Origin: Bacteroidota bacterium
GTDB taxonomy: Bacteria; Bacteroidota; Bacteroidia; NS11-12g; UBA9320
Length of the DNA: 64,000 nucleotides
Assembly: GCA_016124755.1 (NCBI GenBank)
Contig: WGNA01000007.1
Span: 186,001 to 250,000 of the forward strand
Reading direction: 5' to 3'
Every line of letters begins with the position of its first letter. Within the stretch, counting starts at the first letter, position 1. A model generated the notes under the pieces. The model was not told the origin of the DNA and did not search any database. It saw nothing but the letters and a program-made list of their open reading frames with translations. This document shows, piece after piece, positions 56,920-64,000 of the stretch. The translations under genes were made by a program, and so were the position numbers.

Positions 56920-59073
56920 ATGGCATCAGGTAGGTATTTGATTTTTGGCTTCCTCTTCACTCTGGGTTTCAGCCTGTCTGCACAGCCTCCAACCGTTCAT
57001 TCTTCCAACATTGTAATTTCCAACGTCTATTGTCATTACTTCAATGTTTCTTGGACAAGTGGCAATGGTCAGAAGCGCGTGGTATTCGCCAGAGAAGGAT
57101 CGGCAGTGAACGTTACTCCGAGTTACAATCAATCGTATAATGCCAATGATTCATTCGGCAAGGGAACGATTGTCGGATCTGATGTTTACACAGTTTTTAA
57201 CGGTACCGGAAACAGTTTTAAAATTCAAAACCTTAAAAAAAATACCACCTATTATCTGGCAATTTTTGAATTCAATGCGAATTCGGGAGTGTATGAATAT
57301 TATACTGCCAGCGGATATGCTACGGCAAGTCAGCTCACAGAAAATATAACTCCTAATTTCACTATCGATGATACATATCAATGTCTCGCGGATAATTCAT
57401 TTTCGTTCACGAATTCTTCATCCAATTCCCGGGGTGAATCAATGACTTACAGTTGGGATTTTGGAGATAAAAAAAGTAGCACCGCAACTGATCCCGTTCA
57501 CGTCTACACCGAAGGGGCAATTTTTAAAGTAGTTCTCACCGCATCCTCTCCGGGGTGCAAAGCTCCTGTCACAATTCAGGATACGGTTGGTGTTCCTTTT
57601 ATAACTTATTTTGAATTGGATCAATCTATTTCCGGAAACGACAGTCAGCAATGTTTTACCAACAACCGGTTTAATCTGGTAAATAAGTTCAAGGTACCTC
57701 CTCCTATTTATGGGACTTGGGACCGTACAAAAAATAAATGGTCTACGACTCAGGGACATTCCGGTACCGCCGCCGATTTTGATTTTATCGCCAACAACTA
57801 CGGTAAGATTACCGTGAAATTGATTCAGTCAAGACAGGTTAGTAAAGGTGGTGAATACTGTGTCGACAGTTTTCAACGGGATTTTTATGTTCTCCCTCCA
57901 CCCTTGAAAAATGTTGATGTCGATTTCTCAGACACCTTACTTTGTTTGAATGCAGGTGGTTTTACCTTTAGCCACAACGGAACGGATATCGCTAAAACGA
58001 CCTGGTATTTCGGGGATGGCTCCTCATCTAATCAAAACCCGGTAACCCACGATTATGCTTCGGTTGGCAAATACAATGTTCAGCTTAAAGTGGTTGACAA
58101 TTACGGATGCCGGGATAGTATGTCTGACTCGGTTGCATTGGTTACCACACCGAATAATTTCTTTACAGGACTCAACGGAATCTATTGCATAAACGACCCG
58201 ATAGTTCAGTTGAAACCCAATCTTCACGGAGGTACTTTTAAAGGTGGTAGTGTTAACGCTACTGATTCTACATTCAATCCAAATGCGGTAGGCAGCTATA
58301 CCGTTCAATACATTTACACGCTTGGCAATTGTATTGATACTTTTACTGCGACCACTGAAGTGAAGGATCGACCTAAAGTTTATCTCGGGAAAGACACCGT
58401 GATCTGTTCGGGAACAACGATACCACTTGATGCAAATACAGGAGCCGGTGGTTTCACCTATTTGTGGAACAACGGATCTACCGACAGTACTTTAGATGCC
58501 AATAGCGGTGGTATTTATTGGGTGAAAATCAGCAATGGCTTTTGTACTGGCGGAGATACAATTTCAATTCGCAATGTGGTTCTCCCTTCCGTGGATTTGG
58601 GAAATGACACAACGATTTGCGGTGGACAAAAGATTCACGTAAAACTAAAAGCAGATGCGGGAACTATAAGTTGGAACGACGGAAGTACGGAGTTCGAGCG
58701 TGACCTTACGGAATCCGGATTTTATCAGGTTACCTTCAATCACCCGTGTGGGATTGTAACCGATTCTGTAACCATTGATATTCTCCCGTATGCATGTGAG
58801 ATGTTTGTTCCGAATATATTCTCACCGAACGGAGATATTTTGAATGAGTTTTTCCGTCCTCTCGGTTTCTTCAAATTCACCGATATGTTGATTTTTGATG
58901 AATATGGAATGCAACTCTTTTACACCGATGATTTGCAAAAAGGCTGGGATGGAACTTATCAGGACAAAAAATGTCAGCAGGGCATGTATTACTACATGAT
59001 TCGCTATGAACTACCGGAAGGTGGGTCCTATGTTAAGAAGGTTGCGAAAGGCTCTGTTTATCTGATTCAGTAA
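56920..59073 (+). CDS. PKD/fibronectin III surface protein with type B T9SS C-terminal domain
   Basis: A 717-residue secreted protein: signal peptide (YLIFGFLFTLGFSLSAQ), a fibronectin III-like domain (VYCHYFNVSWTSGNGQKRVV ... NTTYYLAIFEFNANSG), two or more PKD domains (YSWDFGDKKSSTATDPVH, TTWYFGDGSSSNQNPVTH), repeats of the DLGNDTTICGGQ type, and the gliding-motility C-terminal domain (FVPNIFSPNGDILNEFF, LIFDEYGMQLFYT, KGWDGTYQDKKCQQGMYYY). It should be exported by T9SS and exposed on the surface. ATG 56920 fits the signal peptide; ATG 56863 adds 19 charged residues. Role: adhesion or matrix (inference). Confidence 0.87.
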   Translation: MASGRYLIFGFLFTLGFSLSAQPPTVHSSNIVISNVYCHYFNVSWTSGNGQKRVVFAREGSAVNVTPSYNQSYNANDSFGKGTIVGSDVYTVFNGTGNSFKIQNLKKNTTYYLAIFEFNANSGVYEYYTASGYATASQLTENITPNFTIDDTYQCLADNSFSFTNSSSNSRGESMTYSWDFGDKKSSTATDPVHVYTEGAIFKVVLTASSPGCKAPVTIQDTVGVPFITYFELDQSISGNDSQQCFTNNRFNLVNKFKVPPPIYGTWDRTKNKWSTTQGHSGTAADFDFIANNYGKITVKLIQSRQVSKGGEYCVDSFQRDFYVLPPPLKNVDVDFSDTLLCLNAGGFTFSHNGTDIAKTTWYFGDGSSSNQNPVTHDYASVGKYNVQLKVVDNYGCRDSMSDSVALVTTPNNFFTGLNGIYCINDPIVQLKPNLHGGTFKGGSVNATDSTFNPNAVGSYTVQYIYTLGNCIDTFTATTEVKDRPKVYLGKDTVICSGTTIPLDANTGAGGFTYLWNNGSTDSTLDANSGGIYWVKISNGFCTGGDTISIRNVVLPSVDLGNDTTICGGQKIHVKLKADAGTISWNDGSTEFERDLTESGFYQVTFNHPCGIVTDSVTIDILPYACEMFVPNIFSPNGDILNEFFRPLGFFKFTDMLIFDEYGMQLFYTDDLQKGWDGTYQDKKCQQGMYYYMIRYELPEGGSYVKKVAKGSVYLIQ

Positions 59074-59128
59074 AGGTTTTGGCAATTAGACGTGGATTAA
59101 AATCCATGTTAATTGAATTCAATAAAGT

Positions 59129-59884
59129 TTAGATTTCCCACCCGACACCGGTCTGCAGATTTACCTGAAAAACCCTAAGAGAAACTCTTTCGTCTTCTGC
59201 GGTTCTTAGAAACGGAAAACTAAAATAGGGTTGAGTAAAGAAATAGCTCTTCTCCCCGATTTTGAATCGAACCCTGCCGCCCAAAACCAAATCAAGGTTC
59301 ATTTTAGTAGAGTTGTAATCATTCGAAATAAGATGGTGACTCTTGCCACCCACCGTAAAACCCTTTAAAAAAACCGGTACATCATCGTTGATTAGCATAT
59401 TAAACGAAAGTCCGCTTACCACATGAATCGCCATTTTTGCCTTGCCATAATCAGGTCCGATGAAAGAATGAAATAAAATTGGAATACACAGATAGTGATA
59501 CTGATGAACAAACAGAGCATCTTTCTGAAGCACGGTTTGACTAAGATCTGTGATACGACCAACGGATGGATGAACAGTATCCTGAAACTGCAAGTTTTCC
59601 AATCGACCCAGATAACTTGATCTTTTATAAAAGAAAGAAATCTGAACCTTGTTGTCGTGACTTATTTCATGAACGTATGAAAAACCTCCTCCCCAGTTTT
59701 GTCTTACGTGATCCATTTTATTTAGTGAATCTCTGTAACTCATTGGAGTTCCCTGTTTGACAGACATTTGCCTGTAACCCAAACCAGGAGTTACATAGGC
59801 TTCCATTGAACTCTGTGCTTCACAATAATTTGCACAAATCATTAAAAAACTGACAAGCAGAAAAATGTAAGTTTTAATTTTCAT
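59129..59884 (-). CDS. Outer membrane beta-barrel protein of unknown function
   Basis: A 251-residue protein with a signal peptide (KTYIFLLVSFLMICANYCEAQ). The rest shows alternating strands with aromatic girdles (YVTPGLGYRQMSV, GGGFSYVHEIS, KVQISFFYKRSSYLG, MNLDLVLGGRVRFKIG) and ends in FQVNLQTGVGWEI with a strand typical for a barrel. I cannot name a family more closely than PorT-like barrels. The ATG overlaps the MATE gene by 11 nt, so the two are co-transcribed. Whether they act together is unknown. Confidence 0.7.
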   Translation of the reverse strand: MKIKTYIFLLVSFLMICANYCEAQSSMEAYVTPGLGYRQMSVKQGTPMSYRDSLNKMDHVRQNWGGGFSYVHEISHDNKVQISFFYKRSSYLGRLENLQFQDTVHPSVGRITDLSQTVLQKDALFVHQYHYLCIPILFHSFIGPDYGKAKMAIHVVSGLSFNMLINDDVPVFLKGFTVGGKSHHLISNDYNSTKMNLDLVLGGRVRFKIGEKSYFFTQPYFSFPFLRTAEDERVSLRVFQVNLQTGVGWEI

Positions 59885-61190
59885 TAGTGATTTTAATAAA
59901 ACGATAACACAAAAGTACGGCGGCGAATATCAAACCGAGGGTTAGCCCGCACCAGATTCCGTAAATACCCCAAACGGTATGCTTTCCCAATAAGTAAGAA
60001 AGTGGCAAAGCAATAATCCAATAACTAAACAGTGTGATGCGGGTTGGGTATTTTGTTTCACCGGCTCCCCTTAGTAATCCAAGACTCACAACCTGTACCC
60101 CGTCGAAAAGCTGGAAGACAGCTGCAATGATCAATAAGTTTCCCGCTGTTTTTAATACTTCCGGTTCGGTGTTGAACATTAAAACTAAGGGAGATTTTAG
60201 CACAACGAACAAGGTTGCAAAACTTAACATCATAATCGATGTGAACACAACAGCACTCTCACCGGTTCTTCGGAATAATTTAATATCACCGCACACTTTG
60301 CCGGCTTCAATCATGGAAGCAACACTAAATCCATTTGCCACCATGTAGGTTAGGGCAGCCAACGTCATGGCGATTTGATGCGAAGCCAGTTGCACAGAAC
60401 CCAATTGACCTGCAAAAATTGCGGCTGCCGAAAATGCGGTTATTTCATAAAAGAATTGAAGTCCAGACGGAAATCCCTTTTTAATTAATTCTTTTACAAC
60501 AGATCTATCAAAACCAGATTTTAAATCAGTAAAAGAGTATTGAAGACGACGATTTCCCTGCACCGCAAAAAACATATAAGTCATCATATAAATACGACTC
60601 ATTAAAGTTGCCCATGCTGCACCGCGAACACCCAATTCCGGAAAACCCAACTTGCCATAAATCAGGATGTAGTTTAAAAATACATTTACTCCAACTGCAG
60701 AAAGTGTTGCAAACATTGCCGGTTTGGTTCGGGAATGACCGTCGCAGATATTTTTGAAACTCGAGAATAAAAAGAGTGGCAACAAGCTAAATGATAAAAT
60801 TTTCAGATAGGGCTTTGCCAGAATTTCCACATCTTTCTCTTGCTGAAATACCGGAAATAAAAACACAATTAATTGAATCAAGGCAAAACATGCTACAACG
60901 AAAATCAGTGAAACAACAAAAGTCGAATTAATGAATCTTGCAAACTTAGTTCTGCTTTCTTCCAGCCTCCCGGCAATAAAAGCGGAGAAGACCATCAGGG
61001 AACCTATTCCAATTACTGAAATAATGAAGAATAAAATGTTCCCCAAACCAACAGCAGCAAGAGGTACATGCCCCAATTTACCAACCATTGCGTTATCGGT
61101 GAGTCCCATTAGAATAACGCCAAGATTGCCAATCATAACCGGATAACCCAGCTTGAGAAGTGGTTTAATAATTTCTGAGTGCAGCTTCAT
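59874..61190 (-). CDS. MATE family efflux transporter
   Basis: A 438-residue membrane protein with twelve helices in two related halves, as expected for MATE exporters that expel drugs or cations in exchange for Na+ or H+. Typical features are PVMIGNLGVILMGLTDNAMV at helix 1, PLAAVGLGNILFFIIS, and the second-half counterpart GFPSGLQFFYEITAFSAAAI with ASHQIAMTLAALTYMVANGF. The substrate is unknown. A perfect -7 box lies 12 nt upstream, back to back with that of the sirtuin gene. Confidence 0.93.
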   Translation of the reverse strand: MKLHSEIIKPLLKLGYPVMIGNLGVILMGLTDNAMVGKLGHVPLAAVGLGNILFFIISVIGIGSLMVFSAFIAGRLEESRTKFARFINSTFVVSLIFVVACFALIQLIVFLFPVFQQEKDVEILAKPYLKILSFSLLPLFLFSSFKNICDGHSRTKPAMFATLSAVGVNVFLNYILIYGKLGFPELGVRGAAWATLMSRIYMMTYMFFAVQGNRRLQYSFTDLKSGFDRSVVKELIKKGFPSGLQFFYEITAFSAAAIFAGQLGSVQLASHQIAMTLAALTYMVANGFSVASMIEAGKVCGDIKLFRRTGESAVVFTSIMMLSFATLFVVLKSPLVLMFNTEPEVLKTAGNLLIIAAVFQLFDGVQVVSLGLLRGAGETKYPTRITLFSYWIIALPLSYLLGKHTVWGIYGIWCGLTLGLIFAAVLLCYRFIKITNEN

Positions 61191-61202
61191 TTAACAAGGC
61201 GT

Positions 61203-61226
61203 CAAAGTTATCAAAGGGTAACTTTG
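61203..61226. promoter_or_regulatory. Back-to-back -7 boxes of the MATE and sirtuin genes
   Basis: On the minus strand TAACTTTG (61203-61210) and on the plus strand TAACTTTG (61219-61226) form a perfect 8-bp inverted repeat with an 8-nt centre. The two promoters overlap so much that one RNA polymerase would block the other. Confidence 0.55.
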
Positions 61227-61231
61227 AAATT

Positions 61232-61924
61232 ATGAGAAAAATGGTTGTGCTAACCGGTGCCGGAATGAGTGCGGAAAGTGGTATAGCGACATTTCGGGGT
61301 GCCGGAGGATTGTGGGAAGGATATAACATTACCGAAGTTGCCAGCCCGGAAGGATGGAAAAAAAATCCTCAACTTGTTTTAGATTTTTATAACCAAAGAA
61401 GAAGAGAAGTTGGCAGGTGTCAACCAAATCCCGGTCATCGGTTGCTGGCAAAATGGGAAGAATCGTTTTCGGTTCAAATAATAACCCAGAACATTGATGA
61501 TCTTCATGAAAGAGCAGGAAGTAAAAATGTGCTGCATTTGCATGGAGAGATTATAAAAGGCCGGAGCACTTTAAATCCGGATTACCAGATAAATATTGGT
61601 TACGAAGATATTTTGTTGGGTGATTTATGCCCGCGAGGAAATCAACTCAGACCCCATATTGTTTGGTTTGGAGAGGCCGTACCAGAAATGTTGCCGGCAA
61701 TAGAAATGGTTAAGGGTGCCGATATTTTATTGGTGGTCGGCACAAGTATGGAGGTTTATCCCGCCGCTTCGCTTGTCAATTATGCGAAACCCAATGCGCC
61801 GATATATTTGGTAGACCCGAATGAAAGTCATATCGAGGGGCCGCGTTTCAAACACATTGTTTTAAATGCATCAGACGGATTATCCGAAATGGAAACTGAA
61901 TTAAAAAAAATGGGGTGGCTGTAG
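61232..61924 (+). CDS. cobB: Sirtuin-type NAD-dependent protein deacylase, class III
   Basis: A 230-residue SIR2 enzyme that removes acyl groups from lysine using NAD. The NAD site GAGMSAESGIATFRG, QNIDDLHERAG with the catalytic HLHGE, and VVGTSMEVYPAASLVNY are complete. The acyl-pocket residues FYNQRR match the Tyr-x-x-Arg pair of SIRT5/CobB desuccinylases, so succinyl or malonyl groups are likely substrates. The usual two CxxC zinc pairs are missing; one cysteine remains (LGDLCPRG). The stop codon lies inside the loop of a hairpin that acts as terminator for the opposite strand. Confidence 0.92.
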   Translation: MRKMVVLTGAGMSAESGIATFRGAGGLWEGYNITEVASPEGWKKNPQLVLDFYNQRRREVGRCQPNPGHRLLAKWEESFSVQIITQNIDDLHERAGSKNVLHLHGEIIKGRSTLNPDYQINIGYEDILLGDLCPRGNQLRPHIVWFGEAVPEMLPAIEMVKGADILLVVGTSMEVYPAASLVNYAKPNAPIYLVDPNESHIEGPRFKHIVLNASDGLSEMETELKKMGWL

Positions 61925-61935
61925 CAGGCCACCCC
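61904..61935 (-). terminator. Intrinsic terminator on the minus strand
   Basis: Perfect 8-bp stem GGGGTGGC / GCCACCCC with an 8-nt loop; on the minus strand it is followed by A and eight T. On the plus strand no T run follows. It overlaps the last codons of the sirtuin gene and ends transcripts coming from 62 kb. Confidence 0.75.
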
Positions 61936-62019
61936 AATGTTGTAGATAGTATGATAATGTTTTGTGTGAGTCAAGGAATGAGTTTTAAAAATGTAGTTTT
62001 CACGATAGGTCGCAATCGC

Positions 62020-62109
62020 TTAATAATCACATAAGTAGTCAGCAGCAGCATAAGTATCAGTAATAAAGTAGTTCGTTAGTAAATCATCCTTGTCACACGC
62101 CTCAAGCAT
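62020..62109 (-). CDS. Candidate 29-residue small protein, or part of a small RNA
   Basis: An ATG frame of 29 codons (MLEACDKDDLLTNYFITD, then TYAAADYLCDY) lies in the 271-nt gap between the sirtuin and the oxygenase gene. It is acidic and tyrosine-rich with two cysteines, and matches nothing I know. A perfect minus-strand -7 box is upstream and a strong terminator downstream, so a transcript of about 220 nt is plausible. The bases may equally serve as a non-coding RNA or as the 3' tail of the oxygenase mRNA. Coding is unproven. Confidence 0.25.
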   Translation of the reverse strand: MLEACDKDDLLTNYFITDTYAAADYLCDY

Positions 62110-62129
62110 CCCTGCTCAAAACACAGTCT

Positions 62130-62137
62130 CAAATATA
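62130..62137 (-). promoter_or_regulatory. -7 box (TATATTTG) in the sirtuin-oxygenase gap
   Basis: Perfect TAnnTTTG on the minus strand, 20 nt before the small frame; no -33 TTG at the usual distance, and the region is AT-rich, so chance is possible. Confidence 0.3.
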
Positions 62138-62151
62138 GATCAATATATCCG

Positions 62152-62180
62152 ATTATTAGAATTATGACAATTCTAATAAT
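62152..62180. repeat. 12-bp perfect AT-rich inverted repeat
   Basis: ATTATTAGAATT and AATTCTAATAAT around a 5-nt centre, 15 nt after the oxygenase stop. It lacks a T run, so it is not a standard terminator; it could be a 3' stability hairpin or an operator for the -7 box beside it. Confidence 0.7.
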
Positions 62181-62195
62181 TTATTTAGACTCGTT

Positions 62196-63146
62196 CTACT
62201 TAAGGAGGCCAATCTCTTTTAGTCGTTGATTGAGGTATTCGCCTGCAGAAATATTTTGATACTTTTTAGGGTGCTTTCCATCAATACAGGAATCAAGACA
62301 GTCGAGCCTCGTTTCACTCTTCGGATGCAAAAAGAAGGGAATTGAATATCTCGGTTGCTCCCATTTTTCTCTGGGAGGATTGACCACACGATGAGTTGTA
62401 CTTTTAAATCTGTCATTTGTTAATCTCTGTAACATATCACCAACATTAACTACCAAATGATCTTCCACCGCGGTAACCGGAACCCAATGCCCTTTCTTGG
62501 TCAGAATTTCGAGACCTTCGGCACTCGCGCCCATCAATAAAGTAATCAGGTTGATGTCTTCATGTGCTCCTGCCCTCACTGCCCCTGCCGGTGGTTCTTG
62601 CGTTATTGGTGCATAATGAATAGGCCGGAGGATTGAATTTCCGTATTGAATTTCGCGATCGAAGTAAAACTCATCGAGGTCGAGATATAAAGCCATTGCA
62701 CGCAACATAAATCGTCCGGTATCTTCCAAAGCTTTAAAAGCTTCCATTCCAACCTCATTGAATTCCGGGAGTTCCTCCACTAATAAATTATCGGGATAAT
62801 TAAATTCTGTTTTTAATTCATCGGGAACCAACTGTCCGAAGTGCCAGAATTCTTTCAGATCTCCAACCGAACTTCCTTTTGCGTGCTCTTTTCCCCAACC
62901 GGTATATCCTCTCTGACCTGCCAGATCCGGATCGGAATATTTCAACTTCACATCCAAAGGCAGATTAAAGAAAGATTTTGAAAGTGAGTAAAGCCGATCG
63001 CTTAACGAACTATTTAGGAAATGGCCCTTTACTGCGGCAAAGCCAATATTTTCATAAGCCACTCCAAGCTCTTTTATAAATGCGTTCCTCTTGTTCTTGT
63101 CTGAACTCAGAAAGTCTCTTAAATCTATTGATGGAATTGTATTCAT
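62196..63146 (-). CDS. 2-oxoglutarate/Fe(II) oxygenase, isopenicillin N synthase-like family
   Basis: A 316-residue non-haem iron oxygenase. The N-terminal DIOX_N region is visible (PSIDLRDFL, YENIGFAAVKGHFL), and the catalytic domain has the iron ligands in GAHEDINLITLLMG (His, Asp) and STTHRVVNPP (His), with the 2-oxoglutarate arginine-serine pair in QPRYSIPFFLHP. Relatives oxidise small molecules in plants, fungi and bacteria; the substrate is unknown. It stands alone. A terminator for its strand is 260 nt away. Confidence 0.9.
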   Translation of the reverse strand: MNTIPSIDLRDFLSSDKNKRNAFIKELGVAYENIGFAAVKGHFLNSSLSDRLYSLSKSFFNLPLDVKLKYSDPDLAGQRGYTGWGKEHAKGSSVGDLKEFWHFGQLVPDELKTEFNYPDNLLVEELPEFNEVGMEAFKALEDTGRFMLRAMALYLDLDEFYFDREIQYGNSILRPIHYAPITQEPPAGAVRAGAHEDINLITLLMGASAEGLEILTKKGHWVPVTAVEDHLVVNVGDMLQRLTNDRFKSTTHRVVNPPREKWEQPRYSIPFFLHPKSETRLDCLDSCIDGKHPKKYQNISAGEYLNQRLKEIGLLK

Positions 63147-63277
63147 AAATTGTAATTCTGATCGATGTCCAAAAAGCGTTACGATTCTACACTATTAGCC
63201 GGTTATCAACAAGATTATGAGTTGGTATTATTAGTTGAGTTAACGACTTTTGTTTAGGGACTACTGTTACAAGTCTA

Positions 63278-64000
63278 ATGTTCAACTACACTATTCTAAA
63301 TATCAAGGAAAGGATCAGGTTCACAATTTTTGTGATTTGTGTGATTTCTGGTGTTATCGCATTAACACTCCTTTTCCTTACAACAACTCACGCCCAGAAA
63401 CCGGCTGAATCCGATATGTCATCTTCGTTTGCTTCCGAAAATGGAAGAAATGCCATTCCGTTAAAAGTAATGGAGGGAATAACGCGATTCAATGACCGTG
63501 ATTTTTTAAGTGCTGCGACTGGCTTCAATATGCTAACGGAAAAGGTTTACGGTGCAGAATGCAGCGCTGGATTTCTGATTGGGAAAGGATATCAAGCTCT
63601 GAGCAATTTAAAAGCCGGTAAACCAACTGAAGCTCAGGGTGCTTTTGAAGATTTCAATAATTGCAATCCAAATCTTTTTGCGGAACAGCAGCAATCCTAT
63701 ATCTATTTCATTAAAGCTAATTATTATTCGGGGATAGGAAATTTCACAAATGCAATTGAAAATTATTTCTATGCCGAATATCTGAATAAATCCGATACAA
63801 GCCTGATGATGGATGTGCAACTGCATCTTGCCAGTTTATTCTTAAAGTCGGGAGATCTTGAACGCGCCAGATTCAGCCTGCGCAAAGCAGAACATTATAC
63901 CGTTTATGATCTCGATAGTCGGTTATCCGGAACTTATTATTTGTTGAATTCGCTTTACCAATATAACATCGGGGATTTCAAGCAATCTCATTTAATTATT
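63278..64000 (+). CDS. Membrane-anchored or secreted TPR-repeat protein (partial)
   Basis: An open frame of 241 codons runs off the right edge. After a basic N-terminus it has a hydrophobic segment (FTIFVICVISGVIALTLLFL) ending TTTHAQ, a long signal peptide or membrane anchor. The rest is helical with TPR spacing: FLIGKGYQALSNLKAGKPTE, IKANYYSGIGNFTNAIENYF, LHLASLFLKSGDLERARFSL, YLLNSLYQYNIGDF. In Bacteroidota such proteins are often the sensor part of TPR histidine kinases or LuxR-type regulators, but the part that would show this is outside the window. Confidence 0.7.
   Translation, partial: MFNYTILNIKERIRFTIFVICVISGVIALTLLFLTTTHAQKPAESDMSSSFASENGRNAIPLKVMEGITRFNDRDFLSAATGFNMLTEKVYGAECSAGFLIGKGYQALSNLKAGKPTEAQGAFEDFNNCNPNLFAEQQQSYIYFIKANYYSGIGNFTNAIENYFYAEYLNKSDTSLMMDVQLHLASLFLKSGDLERARFSLRKAEHYTVYDLDSRLSGTYYLLNSLYQYNIGDFKQSHLII

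Noticed and set aside
59112-59123. 12-bp palindrome ATTGAATTCAAT after the T9SS protein gene
   Set aside because: Short, AT-rich and without context; could be chance. A nearby 5-bp stem is too weak for a terminator.
61904-61935. Terminator of the sirtuin gene on the plus strand
   Set aside because: The hairpin has no T run on the plus strand; the T8 run follows it on the minus strand only.

Overview
The window comes from a chromosome of the phylum Bacteroidota (probably Flavobacteriia or a close relative). Reasons: promoter boxes of the TAnnTTTG type before many genes; two proteins with gliding-motility/type B type IX secretion (T9SS) C-terminal domains and one with a type A sorting domain; the order rpmB-rpmG-DUF4295-ftsY-rimO; a bacillithiol gene (bshC); type B L31; an S1 protein fused to a helix-hairpin-helix domain. 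Start sites mostly lack Shine-Dalgarno sequences and TTG/GTG starts are common. I saw no tRNA, rRNA, insertion sequence, prophage or CRISPR array. The region is dense housekeeping DNA with a few accessory lipoproteins and surface proteins.

Layout. 1-5.3 kb: truncated secreted peptidase, groS-groL, then a T9SS cargo protein with a di-haem cytochrome c peroxidase lipoprotein. 5.3-11 kb: rpsA with its own promoter and an unusually strong Shine-Dalgarno, then a tightly overlapping EVE-pyrR-pyrB-ansA cluster. 11-19 kb: gyrB, two secreted proteins resembling the GldM C-terminal domain, rpmB-rpmG-DUF4295, ftsY-rimO-bshC. 19-26 kb: an OmpA-like porin, a lipoprotein, a secreted protein of unknown role, tpiA with a GlmU-like gene, rpmE. 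26-34 kb: an LTA-synthase-like sulfatase, hisS, RluA-type synthase, an alpha/beta hydrolase, carA-eno. 34-44 kb: a 1242-residue PKD surface protein, dnaX, a two-component system, a thioredoxin lipoprotein broken by an in-frame TAG, gatB. 44-47 kb: tandemly duplicated Omp28 lipoproteins and a methyltransferase. 47-56 kb: amidohydrolase, BatA/vWA protein, dihydroorotase-like gene, glycosyltransferase, LemA-TPM-TPM, 3'-5' exonuclease. 56-64 kb: RNA methyltransferase, second T9SS PKD protein, MATE exporter with a barrel protein, sirtuin, a candidate small transcript, a 2-oxoglutarate oxygenase and a truncated TPR protein.

How genes work together. carA, pyrB, pyrR and the PyrC-like gene cover early pyrimidine synthesis; ansA, overlapping pyrB, could supply aspartate to it. 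GroES/GroEL, S1, L28, L33, L31, HisRS, GatB, RimO and FtsY form the translation and protein-targeting content.

Most interesting points: a dnaX gene with an A10 run where both alternative frames stop at once (a likely gamma-subunit switch) and with the usual zinc module missing; an Omp28 tandem duplication that carried along a scrap of the neighbouring methyltransferase; the in-frame amber codon; the strong Shine-Dalgarno plus TTG start of rpsA; six genes with a promoter box 4-6 nt before the start codon, suggesting leaderless mRNAs; and a palindrome made of two divergent promoter boxes.
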